Below are positions 1 through 8,019 of a stretch of 28,699 bases of DNA, in pieces; within the stretch, counting starts at the first letter, position 1, and each line of letters starts with the position of its first letter. The notes under the pieces were generated by a model. It was not told the origin of the DNA and did no database searches. It was given only the letters and a program-made list of their open reading frames with translations. The DNA is from Bacteroidota bacterium. Lineage in GTDB: Bacteria > Bacteroidota > Bacteroidia > NS11-12g > UBA955. The translations under genes were made by a program, and so were the position numbers. The stretch is from contig JAIYBO010000097.1 of NCBI GenBank assembly GCA_027488495.1, positions 1 through 28,699 on the forward strand. Direction: 5' to 3'.

Positions 1-1
1 A

Positions 2-409
2 AATCATGCGGGCGACGGACTAGAACCCCTATCAAATGATGGAGCCGTAGCCATCGAAATGAAGAAACACTTCCCCAAAGATTACGAAGGCCTATTCATC
101 AATCCATCCCCACAACAGCAATCAGCCATCAATTTTGGGTGGTTCAATCACTGCTATGATGTCGCCGCCGCCCTATTGATCCTCATCACCATGGTAGTCA
201 TCTGGAAGTTTCCCAGCCCCTACCAAATACCGTTGCTCGGAATCACAACCTATTTTGTGCTATGCAATGCCTTTATCACAGCCAATCTGGCCAATGTGCT
301 ATCGAGATTAAATGCCCGAACTTTCTGGCTCATCCCCATGGTATGCGCGGCCATCATCACCGCAGCCATCATTGATTTACGCAAGCAAAAAGATCAATCA
401 ATCCGATAA
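2..409 (+). CDS. C-terminal part of a multipass membrane protein (5' end outside window)
   Basis: The frame is open from base 2 with no stop before the ATG at 59, and the residues ahead of that ATG (NHAGDGLEPLSNDGAVAIE) read like protein, so this is probably the tail of a longer gene rather than a 116-residue protein. The visible part has a soluble loop and then three hydrophobic segments (around VAAALLILITMVVIW, LLGITTYFVLCNAF and FWLIPMVCAAIITAAII), ending in a short basic tail. The stretch NAFITANLANVLSRLNARTFWLIP resembles the C-termini of large uncharacterised Bacteroidota membrane proteins, but I cannot name the family. Its last 16 bases overlap the convergent carboxypeptidase gene. Partial gene; function unknown. 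Confidence 0.7.
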   Translation, partial: NHAGDGLEPLSNDGAVAIEMKKHFPKDYEGLFINPSPQQQSAINFGWFNHCYDVAAALLILITMVVIWKFPSPYQIPLLGITTYFVLCNAFITANLANVLSRLNARTFWLIPMVCAAIITAAIIDLRKQKDQSIR

Positions 410-2349
410 ACCGGATACAAATTGTGGCTCTGTTCGTAATGTTCAGATTGTTTGTAAACCCAATTCAATTGAGCCCAAGCATTTTTAGCGAACGCCGGAT
501 CCTGCGCTTTTTTGCGCTGCAACTCTTTATATTTCTCCGGATGCGCCTTCAACCAATCCGCCGCTTTGTCCTCAAAAACATAGTCGCTGTAACCTTCTTT
601 TTGCTGCAAAATACCATCAAATGCATTCCATGCGAAGTAGGAATCGCCCGCCCTCGGCTCCAACACAGCGGTCAGAAATCGTTCATTGTTCGGCTTTACC
701 ACCGCCACCACATCACCCGCTCGAACCATCACTTTCATGAGCGTATCTCGCGTAATCACGCCATAATGCAAGTAGTGTTTCTCGTATGGATGCGACACCG
801 TTTTATAATCCACGATGTAGCTCACCCTCATCGTTACCCAAGTATCTAGTGGCACGTTTCTCAGGGCGATGCCATTGCGCTTCAACTTCTGAATAACATC
901 CTCGTAGGCAAATGGGATGATATAAGCCTTGGGCACCCTCACACTATCCGTAGGTACATATTGATCGTAATACTTAACCTGTTTCTCCCAGGGTTTTCGG
1001 GTATCATACACCAAACGATCAGCCCCAGTTACATCGCTGGGTTTATAACCAAACTCAAACCCCCTGAATGGAATCAAAGTATATTGATTCATGTTCAAAG
1101 TATGCGCAATGGGCATGTATTTCACCCGCGTTGGATCCTCAGTGCGGATATATCCCTTCATCCGATTCTCCTCAAATCCCTTGCGCAACCCTTCGCTCGT
1201 TGTTACCACCAAGAAATTCTCCATGAATGCCAAAGTGGCCAACATTCGTTGCGAAAAAGGCTTCAACATATGCGTTTCAACTGTATAACCAATGGTGTTG
1301 TGCAAGGCCGCAAAACCCGTAGCATATCTGCCACCCTCCCAAAATGCGAATAAACCACTGTCGGGCACCGTTTTGATCGTTTCTACGTAAGGCGCAGTGG
1401 GCCATTCAGCGGCGGTAAGCGCAGTTTTTAGCTCCGATTCCAAATTCCTCAAATTCGGCACAATCTCCGGCATCAACTTCTCAGGTCGCGTATGAAAATA
1501 GGTTAACACATACTGATAATCTGCCCCATTGCTCGTGTGATTGTCAATGAACAAATGATACTGCTCCTTGGCCATCAAATTCACCAAAGCCTTGGCATTT
1601 CTGGAATCCGTTTTCACAAAATCCCGATTCAAATCCAAATTCTGAGCGTTTCCTCGGAATCCATATTCTATAGGACCATTTTGGTTTGCACGCGATGTTG
1701 CACTGCGATTCAAGGTGCCATCTACGTTGTACTGACAAATAACATGTAGCTCCAAAAACGGCAACGTTTGTTGCCAATACTGTCCGAAAAACAACAAATC
1801 CCTCACCAAAAACATGGAAGCATCCGTGCCTTCAGGCTCACCCGGGTGAATGTTGTTGTTGATCAAGATTTTTACTTTGGGAACAGGCACAACATCTGCA
1901 CCGGCTAAAATACCGGCATCGCCTTCTCCCAAACGATTCATCCTACCCATCCGTTCTCCCATCAATTTGAGGACATAAATTTCTTTTCCTGCATCGCCCA
2001 AACCAATCGATTGCAACGAACAATAAGCCGGAAAAGCCGTGGCCAATTTGCGATACCAGTTTACACATTCAGCATAACTGGCCGTGGCCATACCTTTCGA
2101 CCGTTCAAATGGGGTAATCAAAGAATCGTACAGCGCCTGCATGTCTGCACTCAAGGCTTTGCCCTTCGCCATTCTCACGCCTTCGGCGCGCTTCATCACC
2201 GCACTCAACCCCACCGTTCCAAATTCATCCGGCGACACCATTTCATAATCTTTCTCCTTCACCCCAGCCTTCACAGCTTTCAAACCTTGAGACTGTAATG
2301 AAACAGCAAAGCCCAAGAAAATCCACAAAAATCCAATCCGCCTTCTCAT
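394..2349 (-). CDS. Secreted M14-family zinc carboxypeptidase
   Basis: A 651-residue exported metallopeptidase. An N-terminal signal peptide (residues 1 to about 21, RRRIG then a hydrophobic core ending SLQSQG) directs export. The M14 core is complete: HPGE at 168-171 supplies zinc ligands His168 and Glu171, NLDLNRDF at 237-244 is the substrate-carboxylate-binding Asn/Arg region, His271 in DNHTSNG is the third zinc ligand, and Glu358 in YTVETHM is the likely catalytic glutamate. The family removes C-terminal residues from peptides or cleaves peptidoglycan stem peptides; the substrate cannot be told here. The roughly 280 residues after the catalytic domain have no domain I recognise. It is the last gene of a minus-strand set, 7 bp after the DUF4293 gene, probably transcribed from the promoter at 2842-2871. 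Its 3' end overlaps the convergent gene by 16 bp and no terminator is visible. Confidence 0.9.
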   Translation of the reverse strand: MRRRIGFLWIFLGFAVSLQSQGLKAVKAGVKEKDYEMVSPDEFGTVGLSAVMKRAEGVRMAKGKALSADMQALYDSLITPFERSKGMATASYAECVNWYRKLATAFPAYCSLQSIGLGDAGKEIYVLKLMGERMGRMNRLGEGDAGILAGADVVPVPKVKILINNNIHPGEPEGTDASMFLVRDLLFFGQYWQQTLPFLELHVICQYNVDGTLNRSATSRANQNGPIEYGFRGNAQNLDLNRDFVKTDSRNAKALVNLMAKEQYHLFIDNHTSNGADYQYVLTYFHTRPEKLMPEIVPNLRNLESELKTALTAAEWPTAPYVETIKTVPDSGLFAFWEGGRYATGFAALHNTIGYTVETHMLKPFSQRMLATLAFMENFLVVTTSEGLRKGFEENRMKGYIRTEDPTRVKYMPIAHTLNMNQYTLIPFRGFEFGYKPSDVTGADRLVYDTRKPWEKQVKYYDQYVPTDSVRVPKAYIIPFAYEDVIQKLKRNGIALRNVPLDTWVTMRVSYIVDYKTVSHPYEKHYLHYGVITRDTLMKVMVRAGDVVAVVKPNNERFLTAVLEPRAGDSYFAWNAFDGILQQKEGYSDYVFEDKAADWLKAHPEKYKELQRKKAQDPAFAKNAWAQLNWVYKQSEHYEQSHNLYPVYRID

Positions 2350-2356
2350 AAATATC

Positions 2357-2836
2357 TCATCGGATTCGATCCATCCCCCTCACCATTTCCTCGTCCGCCT
2401 TGATACTTTTATACGCCATAAATGCCGACGCCGCCATCACAACAGGCCATACCAATGGGAAGCCCAAATGTCCAACCAATTCAGGATGAGATCTCATCAA
2501 CAAGTAATAACGCAAAAACAACACGCCCAATAACAACAAGCACATCAATACCACAACCAAAACCGTCTTCATCTGCAACTTTCTGTTCTTGAACAAGAAT
2601 ATCGAAACCACACCCAAACACATCGATAAAACCGACACAAAAATTGTCATTAAATCGGCCACATATATGACTTCCGTTCCTGCCGGTGTACCGCTGTAGC
2701 TGTTCCAAAACAACAAAACATAAGCGCTGGGCTGATTCACCCCATCAAACCAAGCATACACGGGATCTTGCCAAATCAAAATCAAACCAATGGCAAACAA
2801 CAGAAATAAATAAACCGTTTGAATTCTCTGAATCAT
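2357..2836 (-). CDS. DUF4293 family four-helix membrane protein
   Basis: A 159-residue integral membrane protein beginning MIQRIQTVYLFLLFAIGLIL, the characteristic opening of the DUF4293 family of Bacteroidota. It has four hydrophobic helices, an extracytoplasmic loop after helix 1, a basic loop (KNRKLQMK) between helices 2 and 3, and a charged tail. No biochemical role is established for the family. The ATG at 2836 lies only about 6 bases after a -7 element, so the message may start at or next to the start codon. The carboxypeptidase gene follows after 7 bp, so the two are probably co-transcribed. Confidence 0.85.
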   Translation of the reverse strand: MIQRIQTVYLFLLFAIGLILIWQDPVYAWFDGVNQPSAYVLLFWNSYSGTPAGTEVIYVADLMTIFVSVLSMCLGVVSIFLFKNRKLQMKTVLVVVLMCLLLLGVLFLRYYLLMRSHPELVGHLGFPLVWPVVMAASAFMAYKSIKADEEMVRGMDRIR

Positions 2837-2841
2837 ATTTC

Positions 2842-2871
2842 AAACTTACCGAAATATTCACAGACCTACAA
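2842..2871 (-). promoter_or_regulatory. Bacteroidota-type promoter for the DUF4293-carboxypeptidase pair
   Basis: On the minus strand TAAGTTTG (2849 to 2842) matches the -7 consensus TAnnTTTG, and a TTG (2871 to 2869) sits 19 bases upstream as a -33 element. The predicted transcription start is about 2836, the first base of the ATG, so the transcript would be leaderless or nearly so. The promoter would uncouple these two genes from recR, the glycosyltransferase and the kinase upstream. Confidence 0.6.
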
Positions 2872-2904
2872 CGCAACCATTACAAAGCCACCCCAAACCA
2901 CGCG

Positions 2905-4068
2905 CTACACAGAAGCATTCAAAACAATCCTGATGGTTGTGCTCACATTGGGTACACTTTCCTTCACATAAATTTCGCCCTCGTGATAGTCCGTAACGAT
3001 GCGTTTTGCCAAAGACAACCCCAATCCCCAACCCCGCTTTTTAGTGGTAAAACCGGGTTTAAACACCGATTTCATCTGATTGCTCGGTATTCCCTTGCCC
3101 GTATCGGTGATATCCAACACCGCGCGCTGCTTCAATTGTTTCACCGAACAAGTCAATCGCCCCTCGCCATCCATCGCATCGATGCTATTCTTTACCAAAT
3201 TTTCTATAACCCAGTGAAACAAATTTTTATTCAACTTACAAATCACCGGATGTCCCCAGTAATGCGTTTCAAATGCGATGCCATGCCCCGATCTATTCTT
3301 CATATAATTGATCGCTTCCAATACCACTTCATTCAAATCCAATGGCTCCAACACAGGCTCGCTACCAATTTTTGAAAAACGCTCCGTGATGGTGTTCAAA
3401 CGATCAATGTCTTTCCGCATCTCCAAACTCGCATTATCCGGCAATGCCCCCATTTCCATCACCTCTACCCACCCCATCAAACTCGATATTGGGGTTCCCA
3501 ATTGATGCGCCGTTTCCTTCGCCAAACCCACCCATACCTTGTTCTGCTCGCTGCGGGTTGAATAGGAAAACGCCGCATAACTCACAAACATGAACAAAGC
3601 CACAATCCCCAAAACCACATAGGGATAATACTGCAATTGCGTGAGTACTGTACTACTTCCATAATACACCCGATAATCAGTCAACTCATCCACCGGAACC
3701 ACAATGGGCTCATTCTCCAATTTAAACTCCTCCAAACGTCGCTGCAAATACCCCTCAGTTCGTCCAACCGTATCCACATTCACAAATTGTACAATCTTGC
3801 CCTTCTCGTCTACCAACATCGCAGGTATGGTGGTATTGGATTGCACCACCCTCAACTGAAATCCCAAATCACCATCGCTCAGTGGGTCAGACAAAATGCT
3901 CTCCGCCTCAGCCCACATTTCCATTTTCTTTTTCTCCTCACCCGCAATTTTCACCACCAACAGTTGACTCAGATACAACGTTACGATGCTGATCACCAAC
4001 GCCAAAAGCATCAAAATAATCCGGATAAATTTCCGCGATTCATAAATGCTATTCACCGTTTTCTTCAT
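2905..4068 (-). CDS. Membrane-bound sensor histidine kinase (orphan)
   Basis: A 387-residue two-component sensor. Transmembrane helix 1 is at about 15-40, an extracytoplasmic sensing segment at 41-148, helix 2 at about 149-168. There is no HAMP domain; the kinase core follows at once. The H-box is ETAHQLGTP with the likely phosphoacceptor His188. The ATP-binding lobe has an N-box (ENLVKNSIDAMD, 289-300), G1 (DTGKGIP, 322-328) and G2 (GWGLGLSLAKRI, 346-357). It should autophosphorylate and pass phosphate to a response regulator, but no regulator is encoded in the window. The H-box AHQLGTP differs from the common SHELRTP form. It starts 15 bp after the glycosyltransferase stop and is followed by a 68-bp gap holding the next promoter. 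The input signal is unknown. Confidence 0.9.
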   Translation of the reverse strand: MKKTVNSIYESRKFIRIILMLLALVISIVTLYLSQLLVVKIAGEEKKKMEMWAEAESILSDPLSDGDLGFQLRVVQSNTTIPAMLVDEKGKIVQFVNVDTVGRTEGYLQRRLEEFKLENEPIVVPVDELTDYRVYYGSSTVLTQLQYYPYVVLGIVALFMFVSYAAFSYSTRSEQNKVWVGLAKETAHQLGTPISSLMGWVEVMEMGALPDNASLEMRKDIDRLNTITERFSKIGSEPVLEPLDLNEVVLEAINYMKNRSGHGIAFETHYWGHPVICKLNKNLFHWVIENLVKNSIDAMDGEGRLTCSVKQLKQRAVLDITDTGKGIPSNQMKSVFKPGFTTKKRGWGLGLSLAKRIVTDYHEGEIYVKESVPNVSTTIRIVLNASV

Positions 4069-4083
4069 TTGAATATAAGCAAT

Positions 4084-6027
4084 TTAGAGGGATTTTCCAA
4101 ACAAATTCTGCCAAACTACCCCAGCATCCCTGCTCACCTGATAGTCCCGGGCATAAGCCAATGCCGCGTCCGACTCAAAACCTGTGCCCCTGAACGGCAG
4201 CGACACATCAAAAACACAATCACGGATTTTAGGGAGCTTTACCGCCAAAGTACTTTTCTGGTACCCCACCCAAGTTTTTTGGCCCACCAAAACAACAAAC
4301 AAATTCTTTAACAATTCTCTCCCACCCTTTAACCACATCAAAATCCAAAACAGCCCAAGCGCCAACACGCAGAGCAATAAATCAAAAACCCGCTTATTTC
4401 TTTGGTGATGCTGCTGCGCCAAATGATAATTCACCTCCAAGGTAAATAACTCCCCCGGTTGGTTCTTTGAATCAGAGCCAATGATGGTTTCCCCCATCTC
4501 AGGAGCAATCTTAACTTGTACCGTGGATGACTGAAAATCAATCATGTGCGACATAATTTCACCAGATAGCACGTCCTTTCCACTGAAAATCACCAAATCG
4601 GGCCCGTATATCGCCAAGACCTCAGATAGCTGTCCCAGATGTCCCAAATAACCTTCCTTTTCACCGGCATTTACACTCACCCATCCCAATACTTCATGAT
4701 TTACACGCCCCAATTTCAACAAGCGCTCTATCCGCTCACACTCCATCTCACCACCAACCAAAACAACCTTTCTACGGCCACCATGATCAAACCCAACGCC
4801 GCCCCAACCCATCGCTTGGGCCAGACCCCTGCTCAAAAACAATGCGCCCATGGCCCATGCCGATCCCAAAGCCAATATCGCCCGGGAAAATTGAAGATCC
4901 TTGGGTAAAAATGCATACACCGCAAACAACACCATCGCACCCACAATTCCACCACGAAACAACCTTCTGGCCACCATCAATCGATCATAACCGCCCGATA
5001 ACCATACCACAAACAACACAATCAACGCATAAATGGGTACATGTACACCATAAAATTCAGCGGGGTAATACCCCCTAACAAATTTGTGATACAGTTCCCA
5101 ATACTTGGCGATGCCCACATAACCTCCCACGATCAGTGCAAAATCCATGAACGGCAACCAAATCTGCTCAGCCAAACGCGCAAAAAAAGCAACGCCCGCA
5201 CGCAAATAAATGGCCAATTGAATGAAAAATGAAAACCATCCCGCCATCGAACTGCTGTAGTGCTTTTGAGCAAAAAGTACCATCGCATTGTAAAACACCT
5301 TCACATAATTGGCACTCTTCCGCTTGGTGCTCTCCCCCTTGTAATGAATGATTGTAGTACCCGAAAAGTACACGTTTTTGTACCCGCCCAACACAATTCG
5401 ATAACTCAAATCAATGTCTTCCCCGTACATGAAATAATCCTCATCCAACAATCCCACCTGATCCAATGCACTTCCACGCATCATCATAAATGCACCACTG
5501 AGAACATCCACCTCGTGCGTTTCGTGCTCACTCAAATATTTCAAATGGTATCGCCCAAAAACCTTCGACTTCGGGAACAAACCACTCAATCCACACATTT
5601 TATACAATGCCACGCTGGGTGTTGGTAGCCCACGCTTGCTCTCTGGCAAAAACTTACCCTTCCCATCAATCATCCTCACGCCCAAAGCCCCAACATCGCT
5701 GTGCGAATCCATGTATTGAACACAATTCACCAAACTGTCTTCCTGCAAAACTGTATCTGGATTCAACAGCAACAAATATTCGCTGTTACTCTCCCGCATG
5801 GCTTGGTTGTTGGCCCGAGAAAATCCCACATTCTCCTCATTCGCAATCACCTTCACCCAAGGAAACTTGTCTCTCACCATCGCCACACTGCCATCCACAC
5901 TGTTGTTATCAACCACCCAAACCTCCGTATCCAAACCAACAATCGCCTTTTCAACAGAGCGCAAAGCCTGCTCCAAGAAGTACTTTACATTGTAATTGAC
6001 GATAACAACCGATAACTTGTGCTGCAT
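4084..6027 (-). CDS. GT2 glycosyltransferase fused to a reduced polyprenyl-glycosylphosphotransferase-like region
   Basis: A 647-residue envelope-polysaccharide enzyme. Residues 1 to about 240 form a rhamnosyltransferase-like GT2 domain: VVIVNYN at the start, VVDNNSVDGS (38-47), LNPDT (88-92) for nucleotide-sugar/metal binding, and GEDIDLSYR (202-210) as catalytic region. Several hydrophobic helices follow (about 262-400). Residues 418-515 resemble the nucleotide-binding domain that precedes the catalytic part of WcaJ/WbaP-like phosphoglycosyl transferases (KVVLVGGEMECERI). RNKRVFDLLLC at 543-553 resembles the start of such a catalytic domain, but the rest is short and lacks its usual conserved block. 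I infer that the GT2 half is active and the C-terminal half is a degenerate or regulatory module. The ATG at 6027 is preferred over a TTG at 6045, which lies just after the recR stop. The gene starts 19 bp after recR. Confidence 0.85.
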   Translation of the reverse strand: MQHKLSVVIVNYNVKYFLEQALRSVEKAIVGLDTEVWVVDNNSVDGSVAMVRDKFPWVKVIANEENVGFSRANNQAMRESNSEYLLLLNPDTVLQEDSLVNCVQYMDSHSDVGALGVRMIDGKGKFLPESKRGLPTPSVALYKMCGLSGLFPKSKVFGRYHLKYLSEHETHEVDVLSGAFMMMRGSALDQVGLLDEDYFMYGEDIDLSYRIVLGGYKNVYFSGTTIIHYKGESTKRKSANYVKVFYNAMVLFAQKHYSSSMAGWFSFFIQLAIYLRAGVAFFARLAEQIWLPFMDFALIVGGYVGIAKYWELYHKFVRGYYPAEFYGVHVPIYALIVLFVVWLSGGYDRLMVARRLFRGGIVGAMVLFAVYAFLPKDLQFSRAILALGSAWAMGALFLSRGLAQAMGWGGVGFDHGGRRKVVLVGGEMECERIERLLKLGRVNHEVLGWVSVNAGEKEGYLGHLGQLSEVLAIYGPDLVIFSGKDVLSGEIMSHMIDFQSSTVQVKIAPEMGETIIGSDSKNQPGELFTLEVNYHLAQQHHQRNKRVFDLLLCVLALGLFWILMWLKGGRELLKNLFVVLVGQKTWVGYQKSTLAVKLPKIRDCVFDVSLPFRGTGFESDAALAYARDYQVSRDAGVVWQNLFGKSL

Positions 6028-6046
6028 AGTTTGGCGATTGGGCAAA

Positions 6047-6652
6047 TTACAACAAATATTCCGTTCGCTGTGCGATAGACCTGCCCAATGTCACCTCGTC
6101 GGCATATTCAATTTCTCCACCAACCGCGATGCCCCGCGCGATGCAAGTAATGGTAACCCCATGGGGCTTGAGTTTCTTCGCCAAATAATACATGGTAGTA
6201 TCTCCCTCCACCGTGGCACTCAACGCCATCATCACTTCACCCACCAAAGCATGTTCTACCCTACCCACCAATGAGGCAATGTTGAGATCGTCCGGACCCA
6301 CACCATCCATCGGTGAAATCAGTCCGCCCAACACATGATATTTCCCTTTAAACTGAGCCGTAGACTCAATGGCCATCAAATCACTGAAATCCTCCACCAC
6401 ACAAATCACCTCTTCGGAACGATTCGGATTTACGCATACATGACATTTTTTGTGATCGCTCACATTGCCGCACACCTCACACAAGTGCAATTCCGTTTTC
6501 AATTTCAGCAAGGCATCGGCCAAATGTGCCACCTCCATCTCCGGTCGCTTCAGCAAATACATCACCAAGCGCAAGGCCGTTCGCTTTCCAATTCCTGGAA
6601 ACGACGACAACGCTTCAACAGCCTGTTCCACAATGCCCGATGTAAATTGCAT
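6047..6652 (-). CDS. recR: Recombination mediator protein RecR
   Basis: A 201-residue full-length RecR, which with RecO (and RecF) loads RecA on single-stranded gaps during recombinational repair. The helix-hairpin-helix is at about 10-30 (FPGIGKRTALRL), the four-cysteine zinc finger uses Cys58, Cys61, Cys70 and Cys73, and the Toprim domain begins at VVEDFSD (85-91). The C-terminal motif AVGGEIEYADEVTLGRS is typical. The ATG at 6652 begins MQFTSGIVEQ and needs no change. It heads the minus-strand gene set and is divergent from panD, with 42 bp between the start codons. I did not find a convincing -7 element for it in that gap; TAATTTCG (6665 to 6658) is only a near match. Confidence 0.97.
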   Translation of the reverse strand: MQFTSGIVEQAVEALSSFPGIGKRTALRLVMYLLKRPEMEVAHLADALLKLKTELHLCEVCGNVSDHKKCHVCVNPNRSEEVICVVEDFSDLMAIESTAQFKGKYHVLGGLISPMDGVGPDDLNIASLVGRVEHALVGEVMMALSATVEGDTTMYYLAKKLKPHGVTITCIARGIAVGGEIEYADEVTLGRSIAQRTEYLL

Positions 6653-6680
6653 AAGTCGCGAAATTACATCAAAATCATCC

Positions 6681-6688
6681 TACCTTTG
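6681..6688 (+). promoter_or_regulatory. -7 promoter element for panD
   Basis: TACCTTTG matches the Bacteroidota -7 consensus TAnnTTTG. No -33 TTG is seen at the usual distance. The predicted start of transcription (about 6693-6696) coincides with the panD ATG at 6695, so the message may have no leader. It would drive the panD-to-prmC operon. Confidence 0.5.
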
Positions 6689-6694
6689 CATTGC

Positions 6695-7042
6695 ATGTTT
6701 ATTGAGGTATTACAAGCAAAAATCCACAACGTTCGTCTTACACAGACAGAACTGAACTACACCGGTAGCATTACCATAGATGAAAATCTCATCGACGCCG
6801 CCGGAATGATAGCCAACCAAAAAGTGCTCATCGTCAACAACAACAACGGCGAACGCTTCGAAACCTACATCATCAAAGGTGAACGTGGTACAGGAATCAT
6901 CGGTCTCAATGGTGCCGCGGCGCGAAAAGGACAAGTGGGCGATGAACTCATCATCATGACCTTTGTTCAGATGACACCCGAGGAAGCCAAAATCCATCAA
7001 CCCAACAATCTGTTTCCCGACAGAAACAACCAAGTGATTTGA
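6695..7042 (+). CDS. panD: Aspartate 1-decarboxylase
   Basis: A 115-residue pyruvoyl-dependent decarboxylase making beta-alanine from L-aspartate for pantothenate and CoA synthesis. The proenzyme self-cleaves between Gly24 and Ser25 (YTGSITID), which creates the pyruvoyl group. Tyr58 (ETYIIKGERGTG), the catalytic acid in characterised PanD, is in place, as are Lys9 and Arg54. The ATG at 6695 gives the conserved N-terminus MFIEVLQAKIH; the frame is open further upstream but that part overlaps recR and is not PanD-like. It is the first gene of a tightly packed plus-strand operon: its TGA overlaps the TTG start of the next gene. No maturation factor is needed or visible here. Confidence 0.97.
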   Translation: MFIEVLQAKIHNVRLTQTELNYTGSITIDENLIDAAGMIANQKVLIVNNNNGERFETYIIKGERGTGIIGLNGAAARKGQVGDELIIMTFVQMTPEEAKIHQPNNLFPDRNNQVI

Positions 7043-8019
7043 AACTCAACAAAAAAATCATTTCCCAAACCCTGATGATCCTATTGGCGATAGGAATTTT
7101 CATTGCCATAGGTTTCAAAATCAACTGGCAGGAAACCGCCAATTCTGTAAAAAACGCCAATATTTATTGGTTACTTGCGGCCACCATTTCCATGCTTATT
7201 GCCCATTATTTGAGGGGTTGGCGATGGAATATGCTCACCGAACCCGCCGGATTCCCGCTCAACAAAACCCGGGCATTCTATACCGTGATGATTGGTTATC
7301 TGGTGAATGTGGCTACCTCACGCGGTGGCGAATTTGTGCGATGCGCCATGGCAGCCAAAAGTGAAAACGCACCCGTACCAACTTTGGTGGGCTCCGTGGT
7401 AACAGAACGTATCATCGATTTGCTGGTTTTGATGTCGCTCTGCCTCCTATGCCTTGGCATCCAATTTCAAGAATTCTACGGATTTTTCGACCAATACATC
7501 ATCACACCCGCAGCGAAGTATTACACCCCCATCTCGTTAATTTTATTGAGTGGCATTTGGAGTGTTCGTTACCTAAAAAAACGGCAAGCCCGCAAGCCAA
7601 AAACCGAAGGCGAACCATCGCTCATCGAAAAATTCAGCGCCGGCCTTCAATCAGTACTTCACCTGAAACAGCCCTTGATATTCATCCTTACCTCATTTTG
7701 TATCTGGTTTGGATATTGGTTGAGCGGGTATTGCACACTCAAAAGCCTCGATGTTACCCAACACCTTACCTTGGCCAACGCCCTAGGCGTTTTGATATTC
7801 TCTTCTCTCGGAGTGATTGTCCCCGTTCCAGGCGGCGCAGGCGTTTGGGGTACCGTGGCCTATGGCCTCACGCTCATCTATGGCCTACCAGAATCCCACG
7901 CAAATACCTATGGCATTTTCACAGTGGCTTTCAGCAACATCCTCATGATCGTCTTTGGTGCTTTGGCCTACCTCTTGTTTTTCCTCAATACAAAAAATGC
8001 CAATGAACTCAAATCGTAA
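7039..8019 (+). CDS. Flippase-like integral membrane protein (LPG synthase TM region family)
   Basis: A 326-residue multipass membrane protein of the UPF0104 / lysylphosphatidylglycerol-synthase transmembrane family. Family marks include RGWRW (59-63), SRGGEFVR (94-101), TERIIDLLVL (122-131) and PVPGGAGVWGTVAYGL near the C-terminus. Members without the soluble LPG synthase domain are often annotated as flippase-like proteins, and no aminoacyl-lipid synthase domain is present here. The start is TTG at 7039, overlapping the panD stop (TTTGA), which suggests translational coupling; the first in-frame ATG (7072) would remove part of helix 1. Its end overlaps rfaE2 by 17 bp. With rfaE2 and a GT2 next to it, a role in moving a lipid-linked envelope component is a reasonable but unproven inference. 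Confidence 0.85.
   Translation: MKLNKKIISQTLMILLAIGIFIAIGFKINWQETANSVKNANIYWLLAATISMLIAHYLRGWRWNMLTEPAGFPLNKTRAFYTVMIGYLVNVATSRGGEFVRCAMAAKSENAPVPTLVGSVVTERIIDLLVLMSLCLLCLGIQFQEFYGFFDQYIITPAAKYYTPISLILLSGIWSVRYLKKRQARKPKTEGEPSLIEKFSAGLQSVLHLKQPLIFILTSFCIWFGYWLSGYCTLKSLDVTQHLTLANALGVLIFSSLGVIVPVPGGAGVWGTVAYGLTLIYGLPESHANTYGIFTVAFSNILMIVFGALAYLLFFLNTKNANELKS

Noticed and set aside
59..409. Stand-alone 116-residue gene starting at ATG 59
   Set aside because: The frame is open to the window edge with protein-like residues before the ATG, so it is more likely the tail of a longer gene.
424..849. Plus-strand frames lying inside minus-strand genes (for example 424-849, 3637-4311, 5607-5999)
   Set aside because: They overlap complete, well-recognised genes, have no domain, and are rich in P, H, Q and S as expected for antisense frames of GT-rich strands.
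2837..2904. Small RNA or terminator in the gap between kinase and DUF4293
   Set aside because: No hairpin with T-run is visible; the gap is explained by the promoter.
6028..6045. TTG start of the GT2 fusion at 6045
   Set aside because: It begins at once after the recR stop and adds six residues before the normal MQHKLSVVIVNYN start.
6658..6665. Possible -7 element for recR (TAATTTCG on minus)
   Set aside because: One mismatch to TAnnTTTG in the conserved part and the predicted start would fall on the ATG with no -33 element; too weak to call.
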